This document shows positions 1 through 6,668 of a stretch of DNA of 29,833 nucleotides, in pieces. Position 1 is the stretch's first letter. Each line of letters begins with the position of its first letter. The notes beneath the pieces were generated by a model. It ran no database searches. It saw only the letters and a list, made by a program, of their open reading frames with translations, and was not told the origin of the DNA. Location of the stretch: NCBI GenBank assembly GCA_964526565.1, contig CAZGMC010000052.1, positions 1-29,833 on the forward strand, given 5' to 3'. A program made the position numbers and the translations under genes. The stretch is from CAZGMC01 sp964526565. Lineage in GTDB: Bacteria; Pseudomonadota; Alphaproteobacteria; DSM-16000; Inquilinaceae.

Positions 1-45
1 CCCGGCCCCCCGCTCCCCGGCCCCCCGCTCCCCGGCCCTCTCGGC
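1..45. repeat. 15-bp tandem repeat inside the SPOR-type gene
   Basis: The unit cccggccccccgctc occurs at 1-15 and 16-30, and a third, decaying copy begins at 31. Because the unit is a multiple of three, the gene encodes a repeated Gly-Glu-Arg-Gly-Ala motif and can vary in length without losing frame. The array may continue past the left edge. Confidence 0.85.
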
Positions 46-990
46 TGCGGCGGCCGGGGCCGGCGGTTCGGGCGACAGCCGGGGAATCAGCGCTTCGATT
101 GCCGGCGGCTCGGCTTCGTTCTCCCCCGGCGCGGGCTGGCCGTGCGGCTCGCCGGCATCGGCAAGCCGGGCGGGTCGCGCGTCCGCTTCCGGCTCGCCGG
201 CCCGCCCGGCCTCCGCCTCGGCGGCCGCCGCAGGCGAGCCCGACGGGGCGGGCAGCGGCAGGCGCTCGGATGCCGGCGGCGGGGCCGGCAGGCGCAGCCG
301 CTCTGCGGCCGCCGGTCCCTCAGCGGTTCCTGCGCCGGATGCGTCTGCCGGTGCCGGCGCGGCGGGTGGCGGCGGGCGTCCATCCTCCGTCCCGGCTTCC
401 GGCCGCGACGGATCCACAGGCGCTTGCCCTGCGGGCGCTGCAGCCGCGGCCGCCGCTTCGGCCTCGACGCCGGCACCCGGATCGGCCGAAGTATCGTTGC
501 CTCCCGCGACGCCATCCTGCTCTTGCGGGGTCGTCGGCGGCAGCGCAATCACCACCTCCGGCTCCGGCACCAGCGGGATCAGCGGCTCTTCGGGCGGCGG
601 CCGCACGCCTTCCACGGCGGTCGGCGGCGGGGCGCCATCGCGGTCCTGGAGGACGAGCCGGTCCTGGTGCGGCACCTGCATCCCGCCGGGCTGCTCCGGC
701 TGGATACGGGTCGGGCTGGAGTCGGCACGGATCAACGGTACCTCGCCGCCGCTCCCGGCCCCCAGGCCGCGGTACAGGTACCAGCCGCCATAGCCGATCA
801 TGGCACCGCCCAGGGCGGCGACCGCAACGATGGCAACGCCGCGCCAGCGCGGCGGCCGGCGCGGTGGCGGGGCCGGCTCCGGGCGCTCCGCCGCGGCCGG
901 AATGGACGGCACCCGCTCGCGGGACCGGGCCGGCAGCGGCCGGTCTTCGTCGAACTGCTCTCCGACCCGGTCAAGCCGCCATTCACCCAT
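1..990 (-). CDS. SPOR-domain-type cell envelope protein, N-terminal part (3' end outside window)
   Basis: The open frame runs from an ATG at 988-990 to the window edge, 330 codons without a stop. It begins MGEWRLDRVGEQFDEDRP, is Pro/Arg-rich to about residue 48, and then has one hydrophobic segment (VAIVAVAALGGAMIGYGGWYLY, about residues 50-72). After it comes a conserved-looking stretch, IRADSSPTRIQPEQPGGMQVPHQD, followed by a long Ala/Pro/Glu-rich linker. This is the topology of alphaproteobacterial inner-membrane proteins with a periplasmic C-terminal peptidoglycan-binding SPOR domain. The SPOR domain itself would lie past the left edge and is not seen, so the name rests on the N-terminal pattern and position. 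The gene starts 75 bases after the dgt stop on the same strand, so co-transcription is likely. In related genomes argS usually lies between the two; here it does not. Opposite-strand frames across this span show no family features. Confidence 0.75.
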   Translation of the reverse strand, partial: MGEWRLDRVGEQFDEDRPLPARSRERVPSIPAAAERPEPAPPPRRPPRWRGVAIVAVAALGGAMIGYGGWYLYRGLGAGSGGEVPLIRADSSPTRIQPEQPGGMQVPHQDRLVLQDRDGAPPPTAVEGVRPPPEEPLIPLVPEPEVVIALPPTTPQEQDGVAGGNDTSADPGAGVEAEAAAAAAAPAGQAPVDPSRPEAGTEDGRPPPPAAPAPADASGAGTAEGPAAAERLRLPAPPPASERLPLPAPSGSPAAAAEAEAGRAGEPEADARPARLADAGEPHGQPAPGENEAEPPAIEALIPRLSPEPPAPAAAAERAGERGAGERGAG

Positions 991-1065
991 AGCCCGGACC
1001 GCCATGCTTCCTGTTCGGCCGGCGTGCCGACACGCGCGCGCGCGGCAACCGTGCCTTGCGCGGCA

Positions 1066-2253
1066 TCAGGATTGTCCCAACAGGGGCCGCACGTCAAACA
1101 GGCGCTGATGCTCGACCAGGGCATAGCGGTCGGTCATGCCGGCGATGTAGTCCGCGACGACGCGGTGGCGGCCGCGCTCATCCGCCGCCAGCGCCGCGGC
1201 CTGCCATTCCGGCGGCAGGCATTCCGGCTCCTCGACGAACAGGCGGAACAGTTCGTGGACGACCCGGCGCGCCCGGCTCGTCTCGCGGTTGACCGTGTAG
1301 TGCCGGTACATGCGCCTGAACAGAAAGCCGCGCAGCGCCGATTCGCACTGCCGCATGGACTCGGAGAAGGCAATCACCGGCCCCGGTGCGGTGCGCACGT
1401 CGGCCGCCGAGGCCGGGACCAGTTCGGCCAGGCGGAGCCGGCTCTCGGCGAGCAGGTCGCTGATCATGCAGTCGATCAGGCGGCGCACCGTCTCGTGGAT
1501 CAGCCGGCGCCGCTCCAGGCCCGGATAGCGGTCGCACAGTTCGGTCAGGATGTCGCCGACCAGGGGCAGCTCGCGCAGGTCGTCGATGGTGAACAGGCCG
1601 GCGCGCAGGCCGTCGTCGATGTCGTGGTTGTTGTAGGCGATGTCGTCGGCCAGCGCTGCCACCTGCGCCTCCGCCCCGGCATGGCCGGCCGGCTCCAGGT
1701 CCCAGGCGGCATGCAGCGCGGCAATGGCCGGCGGCAGGGCGGCGGCGTCGCCGCCCGGCGGCAGCAGCGGGCCGTTGTGCTTGGCCACGCCCTCCAGCGT
1801 CTCCCAGGTCAGGTTGAGGCCGTCGAACTCGGCGTAGCGGCGCTCCAGCACGGTCAGCACGCGCAGGGTCTGGTCGTTGTGGCGGAAGCCGCCGTGGCCA
1901 GCCATCTCGCGCGCCAGCGCGTCCTCGCCGGCGTGGCCGAACGGGGTGTGGCCCAGGTCGTGGGCCAGCGCCACCGCCTCGGCCAGGTCCTCGTTGAGGC
2001 TCAGGGTGCGGCAGATGGAGCGGGCGATCTGCGCCACCTCCAGCGAATGCGTCAGGCGCGTGCGATAATAGTCGCCGACGTGGTAGACGAACACCTGGGT
2101 CTTGTATTCCAGCTTGCGGAACGCGCCGGAGTGGATGATGCGGTCGCGGTCGCGCTGGAACGGGGAGCGGGTCGGGCTCTCCGGCTCGGAGTGAAGGCGG
2201 CCGCGGCTGGCCTCGGGCCGGGCGGCATAGGGGGCGAGCGCGGTGGACGACAT
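1066..2253 (-). CDS. dgt: Deoxyguanosinetriphosphate triphosphohydrolase-like protein (HD superfamily)
   Basis: The protein has 395 residues. It hydrolyses dGTP or other dNTPs to the nucleoside plus tripolyphosphate in the cytoplasm. The HD metal site is clear: H69 in RTRLTHSLEVAQ, H98-D99 in ALAHDLGHTPFGH, and a later Asp in DDIAYNNHDIDDGLRAG. The early motif SPFQRDRDRIIHSGAFRKLEYKTQVF is typical of the bacterial dGTPase-like group. The ATG at 2253 is preferred because an upstream extension to 2334 adds 27 Arg-rich residues with no family resemblance and nearly fills the intergenic region. erpA diverges from it with 129 bases between the start codons. The SPOR-type gene follows on the same strand. 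Substrate preference cannot be read from the sequence. Confidence 0.96.
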   Translation of the reverse strand: MSSTALAPYAARPEASRGRLHSEPESPTRSPFQRDRDRIIHSGAFRKLEYKTQVFVYHVGDYYRTRLTHSLEVAQIARSICRTLSLNEDLAEAVALAHDLGHTPFGHAGEDALAREMAGHGGFRHNDQTLRVLTVLERRYAEFDGLNLTWETLEGVAKHNGPLLPPGGDAAALPPAIAALHAAWDLEPAGHAGAEAQVAALADDIAYNNHDIDDGLRAGLFTIDDLRELPLVGDILTELCDRYPGLERRRLIHETVRRLIDCMISDLLAESRLRLAELVPASAADVRTAPGPVIAFSESMRQCESALRGFLFRRMYRHYTVNRETSRARRVVHELFRLFVEEPECLPPEWQAAALAADERGRHRVVADYIAGMTDRYALVEHQRLFDVRPLLGQS

Positions 2254-2382
2254 CGGCGGCGAGCCTAGCAGCCGCCCGGCCGGCCGGCAACGGTCCGGCC
2301 GGCGGCACACCCCTTCCCTGCGGCGCTGCGGCACAATACATTGGGGTCAGCCTTGACAGCATCCGATAGCGGGGACCGGGCC

Positions 2383-2745
2383 ATGAGTGATACGGCGACA
2401 GTCTCGGCGGCGGGCGACCGCAGCCTTTCCCTCAGCATGCAGGCGGCGCGGCGGGTGGCGGCCCTGCGCAGCGCCGAGGGCGACGAGCGGCTGATGCTGC
2501 GCGTGACGGTGTCGGGCGGCGGCTGCTCCGGCTTCCAGTACGGCTTCAGCTTCGACAGCACGGTCAACGACGACGACCTGACCTTCGAGCGCGACGGGGT
2601 CAGGGTGGTGGTCGACGACGTGTCGCTCGACCTGCTCAACGGGGCGGAGATCGACTATGTCGAGGAGCTGATCGGCGCCTCGTTCCAGATCCGCAACCCC
2701 AACGCCAGCTCGTCCTGCGGCTGCGGCTCGTCGTTCGCGGTCTGA
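2383..2745 (+). CDS. erpA: Iron-sulfur cluster insertion protein ErpA (A-type carrier)
   Basis: This 120-residue protein of the HesB/IscA family delivers Fe-S clusters to apoproteins. The three ligand cysteines are present: C48 in VSGGGCSGFQYGF, and C112 and C114 in the C-terminal SSSCGCGSSF. The length is typical. The ATG at 2383 starts MSDTATVSAAGDRSLSLS. An in-frame TTG at 2341 would add 14 residues without family resemblance. The start lies 129 bases from the divergent dgt start, and xthA follows 29 bases after the stop, probably on the same transcript. The erpA-xthA-dgt grouping is common in alphaproteobacteria. Confidence 0.96.
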   Translation: MSDTATVSAAGDRSLSLSMQAARRVAALRSAEGDERLMLRVTVSGGGCSGFQYGFSFDSTVNDDDLTFERDGVRVVVDDVSLDLLNGAEIDYVEELIGASFQIRNPNASSSCGCGSSFAV

Positions 2746-2774
2746 CCGGCCCGCGGCTCGATGCGGCGCGCGCC

Positions 2775-3551
2775 ATGACCACGATCGCCACCTGGAACGT
2801 CAACTCGATCAAGGCGCGCCTGCCCAACGTGGTGGACTGGCTGGGCACGGCCCGGCCGGACATCGCGCTGCTGCAGGAGCTGAAGTGCGAGACGGCGGCG
2901 TTCCCGTGTGCGGCCTTCGACGACCTGGGCTACAACATGGCGGTGTCCGGCCAGAAGAGCTGGAACGGCGTGGCCATCCTGTCGAAACGGCCGATCGAGG
3001 ACGTGCTGACGGGCCTGCCCGGCGACGCCGGCGACGCCCAGGCGCGCTATGTCGAGGCGACGGTCGGCGACCTGCGCGTGGCCTCGCTGTACCTGCCCAA
3101 CGGCAACCCGGTCGAGAGCGAGAAGTATCCCTACAAATTGGCCTGGATGGACCGGCTGCGCGAGCACGCGGCGGCGCTGCTGGACACCGGGCAGCCGTTC
3201 GTGCTGGGCGGCGACTACAACGTGATCCCGACCGGGGACGACGTGTACCACCCGGCCGGATGGGAAGAGGATGCGCTGTACCGGCTGGACACCCGCCGCC
3301 GCTACCGCGCCCTGGTCCATCTGGGCCTGACCGACGCCTTCCGCGCCCTGCACCCGGAGCCCGGCCAATACACCTACTGGGACTACCAGGGCCGCGCCTG
3401 GGACGGCGACCGCGGCCTGCGCATCGACCACCTGCTGCTCTCCCCCCAGGCCGCCGACCGGCTGATCGCCTGCGAGATCGACAAGGAACCGCGGGGCAGG
3501 CCCAAGGCCAGCGACCACACGCCGGTGGTGGTGGAGTTGGAGGGCTCGTGA
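2775..3551 (+). CDS. xthA: Exodeoxyribonuclease III (AP endonuclease)
   Basis: The protein has 258 residues and belongs to the endonuclease/exonuclease/phosphatase superfamily. It incises DNA at abasic sites and has 3'-phosphatase and 3'-5' exonuclease activity in base-excision repair. Catalytic motifs run in order: TWNVNSI with the metal-associated Asn, LQELK with Glu35, LYLPNGNP with the Tyr, GGDYNVIPTGDD with the Asp/Asn pair, LRIDHLLLS, and the C-terminal SDHTPVVVEL with the catalytic His. All are intact and the length is normal. It lies 29 bases after erpA on the same strand. A large inverted repeat begins 4 bases after its stop codon. Confidence 0.96.
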   Translation: MTTIATWNVNSIKARLPNVVDWLGTARPDIALLQELKCETAAFPCAAFDDLGYNMAVSGQKSWNGVAILSKRPIEDVLTGLPGDAGDAQARYVEATVGDLRVASLYLPNGNPVESEKYPYKLAWMDRLREHAAALLDTGQPFVLGGDYNVIPTGDDVYHPAGWEEDALYRLDTRRRYRALVHLGLTDAFRALHPEPGQYTYWDYQGRAWDGDRGLRIDHLLLSPQAADRLIACEIDKEPRGRPKASDHTPVVVELEGS

Positions 3552-3555
3552 CACG

Positions 3556-3636
3556 GTAGGCTGGGCTGAGCCTGCGAAGCCCAGCTTCCGGCACCGCCTC
3601 GCCCAAGCTGGGCTTCGCAGGCTCAGCCCGGCCTAC
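3556..3636. repeat. Long near-perfect inverted repeat (palindromic intergenic element)
   Basis: The left arm is 3556-3587 and the right arm 3605-3636. Each arm is 32 bases and they pair with a single mismatch around a 17-base loop. The outer ends read gtaggc...gcctac and the core is gctgagcctgcgaagcccag. No T-run follows, so it is not a classical intrinsic terminator, although such a hairpin could protect the 3' end of erpA-xthA mRNA. The GTAGG...CCTAC ends and GGGCTTCGCAGGCTCAGCCC-like core resemble dispersed REP/MITE-like elements of proteobacteria; that assignment is from memory and unverified. Confidence 0.9.
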
Positions 3637-3693
3637 AATGCTGATCGGTTCAAGGGCTTCACCAAACGGTCTAATCCTTGCACCGTAAGGCCG

Positions 3694-3716
3694 CCGGAGG
3701 GGCACGGGTCCTCCGG
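3694..3716. other. Short hairpin upstream of the secreted-protein gene
   Basis: The arms ccggagg (3694-3700) and cctccgg (3710-3716) pair around a 9-base loop. No T-run follows. The remainder of 3637-3802 becomes AT-richer towards the next start codon and probably holds that gene's promoter, but I cannot place -35 and -10 boxes convincingly. Confidence 0.4.
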
Positions 3717-3802
3717 CCGGACGCGCCCGTGCACGCCGACACGCCAGAAGAACACAACAGATTCAAAAACAGAACGGGATGCAAGGATAAGGAGATGATT
3801 GA

Positions 3803-4336
3803 ATGATGCGGGGAATGACGGCAATTCTCTCAATCTGCATGGCCACGGGGCTGGCCGTGCTGTCCCTTTCGAACGCAGCCGGTGCACAGTTCGTGGGCGA
3901 TCAGGTGGCCGCCCTGTCGCCGGCCGTCGCGCGTGACGCCCTTGCCGGGCCCAGCACGGCCGGCCTGTCCATCGCCGAGGTGTCGCCGCCGGTGATCGAC
4001 GACGAGGCGGTGCGGCGCTACCTCGTCGGCTGGTGGGAATCGCAGTCGCAGGTGGCCGGACGGCTGGTCACGGTGCGGGTCCGCTTCCAGCCGGACGGCT
4101 CGTTCTCGGCGGTCACCAGCCGCAAGCACACCACCTCGTCGGCGGCGGGCGCGGGCGAGCCGGAGTCGATGAACGGCCGCTGGCGGATCCGCCCGCTGGG
4201 CGGCGACCGCTATGTGCTCACCCTGCAGGTGGCGGAGCCGCGCGCCCACGAGCTGACCTCCAGCTTCCGCATCGTCGACGGCGACACCATCCGCGACGAA
4301 CACACCGGCGTGATCGGCCGGCGGGTGGAGGAATAG
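3803..4336 (+). CDS. Secreted protein of unknown function
   Basis: The protein has 177 residues. The N-terminus MMRGMTAILSICMATGLAVL followed by SLSNAAGAQ is a good Sec signal peptide, with likely cleavage after AGA near residue 28. The mature protein is rich in predicted beta strands, e.g. WWESQSQVAGRLVTVRVRF, QPDGSFSAVT, GRWRIRPLGGDRYVLTL and SSFRIVDGDTIRDEHTG. This is reminiscent of small lipocalin-like or beta-barrel periplasmic proteins, but I do not recognise a family. There is no lipobox cysteine. A strong Shine-Dalgarno, aaggag (3789-3794), sits 8 bases before the start; two ATGs are adjacent (3803 and 3806). The gene stands alone on the plus strand, facing the broken gene and ilvD. 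Confidence 0.8.
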   Translation: MMRGMTAILSICMATGLAVLSLSNAAGAQFVGDQVAALSPAVARDALAGPSTAGLSIAEVSPPVIDDEAVRRYLVGWWESQSQVAGRLVTVRVRFQPDGSFSAVTSRKHTTSSAAGAGEPESMNGRWRIRPLGGDRYVLTLQVAEPRAHELTSSFRIVDGDTIRDEHTGVIGRRVEE

Positions 4337-4349
4337 CAGGGTCACGAAA

Positions 4350-4392
4350 TGCCGGCGCGGCGGAACCCGCAAAGAAGCGCGCCGCGCCGGCA
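4350..4392. terminator. Hairpin between convergent genes, possible bidirectional terminator
   Basis: Arms 4350-4362 (tgccggcgcggcg) and 4380-4392 are perfect complements of 13 bases around a 17-base loop. The hairpin starts 13 bases after the stop of the secreted-protein gene and 13 bases beyond the end of the opposing pseudogene. It lacks a T-run on either side, so termination is inferred only from position and stem strength. Confidence 0.5.
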
Positions 4393-4405
4393 GGCGCTGG
4401 AAGGC

Positions 4406-4655
4406 TCAACCGACCGCCAGCGTAGAGTCCAATCGCCGCTCGATCCGCTCCAACCGCTGCTCCACCCGGGTCGATCCGGGCCGACATGCAGGCCATGTCC
4501 AGCCGAATGCTCCCGGTTTCCACCTTCAGGCTGGCAACCTGACCTGCCAAAGATGTCATGCGATGTTAGAGGTCCTGCAAATCTTCCAATACTCGATCGA
4601 TCTTGCGGTCGAGTCGGCGCAGATGCTCAACAACAAGATTCTCCGGTTCCGTCAT
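4406..4655 (-). pseudogene. Decayed small coiled-coil protein gene (MTEPENL family)
   Basis: The frame starts at ATG 4655 as MTEPENLVVEHLRRLDRKID, then RVLEDLQDL, and stops at TAA (4566-4568). In the same frame it resumes with HRMTSLAGQVASLKVETGSI and continues to SARID. One extra base in the g-run at 4468-4470 then shifts the frame. Correcting it restores RVEQRLERIERRLDSTLAVG and a stop at 4406. With the TAA read as Lys (AAA) and the extra base removed, an 82-residue charged heptad-repeat protein results. I recall this architecture (MTEPENL start, alternating Leu/Arg/Asp, ending RVERRLDL) from small alphaproteobacterial proteins of unknown role. It lies 50 bases downstream of ilvD on the same strand. 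Two independent lesions argue against a single sequencing error. Confidence 0.82.
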
Positions 4656-4705
4656 TGCGTTCGCCCGAAACGCGTCAGGAGACCGCCACGACACATTACA
4701 TGGTG

Positions 4706-6448
4706 TCAAATCTCCGCATAGACATGCGTCTCCGCCTTCGCCCCCGGATGGGTGACAGCGCCCTTTTCGGCGTCGCCGACGGTCTGGGCGTAGCGCCACA
4801 GGGCGCCGGACTGGAAGTCGGTGCGGCGCGGGGTCCAGGTCAGGCGGCGCTCGGCCAGCTCGGCCTCGGAGACCTCGACGTCCAGCGTGCCGGCCTCGGC
4901 GTCGATGGCGATCATGTCGCCGTCGCGCAACAGGCCGATCGGGCCGCCCACCGCCGCCTCCGGCCCGATATGGCCGATGCAGAAGCCGCGCGTGGCGCCG
5001 GAGAAGCGGCCGTCGGTGATCAGCGCCATCTGATCGCCGACCCCCTGGCCGTAGAGCGCCGCGGTGGTGGACAGCATCTCGCGCATGCCGGGGCCGCCGC
5101 GCGGGCCTTCGTAGCGGATGACCAGCACCTCGCCCGGCTGATAGCGGCGCTGCTGCACCGCCTCGAACGCCTGTTCCTCGCAGTCGAAGCAGCGCGCCGG
5201 GCCGCGGAACTTCAGGGTCTTCATGCCGGCGACCTTGACGATCGCCCCCTGCGGCGCCAGCGTCCCGCGCAGGCCGACCACGCCGCCCCACGGGCTGAGC
5301 GGGTCGGCGGTCGGCCGGACCACGTCCTGGTCGGTCGGGAAGGCCACGTCGGCCAGGTTCTCCGCAATGCTGCGCCCGGTCACGGTCAGGCAGTCGCCGT
5401 GCAGGAAGCCGCCGTCGAGCAGCGCCTTCATCAGCACAGGCACGCCGCCGATCTCGAACATGTCCTTGGCAACATAGCGGCCGGCCGGCTTCAGGTCGGC
5501 GATGTACGGCGTCGAGCGGAAGATCGCCGCCACGTCGTGCAGGTCGAACTCGATGCCCGCCTCGTGGGCGATGGCCGGCAGGTGCAGCGCGGCGTTGGTC
5601 GACCCGCCCGAGGCCGCCACCACGCGCGCCGCGTTCTCCAGCGACCGGCGCGTGACGATCTGACGCGGCCGGATGCCCTTGGCCAGCAGCTCCATGACCA
5701 TCTCGCCCGAGGCCTGGGCATACTGGTCGCGGGATTCATAGGGGGCGGGCGCACCGGCCGAGCCGGGCAGCGCCAGGCCGATCGCCTCCGACACGCAGGC
5801 CATGGTGTTGGCCGTGAACTGGCCGCCGCACGACCCTGCCGACGGGCAGGCGACGCATTCCAGCTTGTGCAGGTCGGCGTCGCTCATGCGTCCGGCGCTG
5901 TGGGCGCCGACCGCCTCGAACACGTCCTGCACGGTCACGTCGCGGCCCTGGAACCGGCCGGGCAGGATCGAGCCGCCGTACATGAACACGCTCGGTACGT
6001 CGAGCCGGACCATGGCCATCATCATGCCCGGCAAAGACTTGTCGCACCCGGCCAGGCCGACGATGGCGTCATAGCAGTGGCCGCGCATGGTCAGCTCAAC
6101 CGAATCGGCGATCACCTCGCGCGACACCAGCGACGACTTCATCCCGGCATGGCCCATGGCGATGCCGTCGGTCACGGTGATCGTGGTGAACTCGCGCGGT
6201 GTGCCGCCGGTCGCCTTGACGCCGAGCTTGACCGCCTGGGCCTGCCGCGACAGCGCGATGTTGCACGGCGCGGCCTCGTTCCAGCAGGTCGCCACGCCAA
6301 CGAACGGCCGGGCGATCTCGTCCTCGCTCAGGCCCATGGCATAATAATATGACCGGTGCGGCGCCCGGTCGGGGCCGACCGTGACGTGGCGGCTCGGCAG
6401 TTTGGATTTGTCGAAAGTGAGCGGTTTGTCGCGCGTATCGAGCGGCAT
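4706..6448 (-). CDS. ilvD: Dihydroxy-acid dehydratase (IlvD/Edd family)
   Basis: The protein has 580 residues. It converts 2,3-dihydroxy-isovalerate and 2,3-dihydroxy-3-methylvalerate to the 2-oxo acids in valine and isoleucine synthesis. Likely Fe-S ligands are C62 in TCWNEAAPCN, C135 in GLAGCDKSLPG and C207 in CPSAGSCGGQFTANTM, the pattern of the [2Fe-2S] class. Other family motifs are TDGIAMGHAGMKSSLVSREVIADSVE, GGPGMREM and TDGRFSGATRGFCIGHIGPEA near the C-terminus. Sugar-acid dehydratases share this fold, so a sugar-acid substrate cannot be fully excluded. The start, MPLDTRDKPLTFDKSKLPSR, is at 6448. It diverges from the histidine kinase gene with 220 bases between start codons. No other branched-chain amino acid gene is present. 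Confidence 0.93.
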   Translation of the reverse strand: MPLDTRDKPLTFDKSKLPSRHVTVGPDRAPHRSYYYAMGLSEDEIARPFVGVATCWNEAAPCNIALSRQAQAVKLGVKATGGTPREFTTITVTDGIAMGHAGMKSSLVSREVIADSVELTMRGHCYDAIVGLAGCDKSLPGMMMAMVRLDVPSVFMYGGSILPGRFQGRDVTVQDVFEAVGAHSAGRMSDADLHKLECVACPSAGSCGGQFTANTMACVSEAIGLALPGSAGAPAPYESRDQYAQASGEMVMELLAKGIRPRQIVTRRSLENAARVVAASGGSTNAALHLPAIAHEAGIEFDLHDVAAIFRSTPYIADLKPAGRYVAKDMFEIGGVPVLMKALLDGGFLHGDCLTVTGRSIAENLADVAFPTDQDVVRPTADPLSPWGGVVGLRGTLAPQGAIVKVAGMKTLKFRGPARCFDCEEQAFEAVQQRRYQPGEVLVIRYEGPRGGPGMREMLSTTAALYGQGVGDQMALITDGRFSGATRGFCIGHIGPEAAVGGPIGLLRDGDMIAIDAEAGTLDVEVSEAELAERRLTWTPRRTDFQSGALWRYAQTVGDAEKGAVTHPGAKAETHVYAEI

Positions 6449-6668
6449 GGCGGTTTCCGGGGATGGTCCTCGACTCGTTCGGCTGCGGCGTCCTTATCAT
6501 TTGTTTGCCGGGCTGACCAGCCCGGTGCGCCGAAGATTTGGAAAATCCTGTCCGAATTCTCGACATAAACCGGCACTTAACGTCTGGTCGGCAGACTGGG
6601 CCGCAGAGCATGTACCGTCCGGCCGGCGTCACGCCGTGCCCGCCGTGCAGTGCCCACGGAGGCTGCCG
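6449..6668. other. Divergent intergenic region between ilvD and the histidine kinase gene
   Basis: These 220 bases must hold the promoters of both genes. The stretch around 6494-6560 is AT-richer than its surroundings. I see no convincing operator palindrome, T-box or leader peptide rich in branched-chain codons, so control of ilvD by attenuation is not supported here. Confidence 0.4.

Noticed and set aside
142..2268. Very long plus-strand open frame opposite the SPOR gene and dgt
   Set aside because: It is antisense to motif-rich dgt and to the SPOR-type gene, is dominated by Arg/Gly/Ala/Val, and has no domain. Long antisense frames are expected at about 70% GC.
2353..2381. ttgaca at 2353-2358 as the erpA -35 box
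   Set aside because: The -10 position falls on accggg immediately before the start codon, leaving no room for a leader; likely chance.
3556..3636. Inverted repeat as an intrinsic terminator of xthA
   Set aside because: No T-run follows either arm and the arms are far longer than usual; a repeat-element explanation is better.
4349..6352. 667-codon plus-strand frame opposite ilvD
   Set aside because: ilvD has all family motifs on the other strand; this frame has none.
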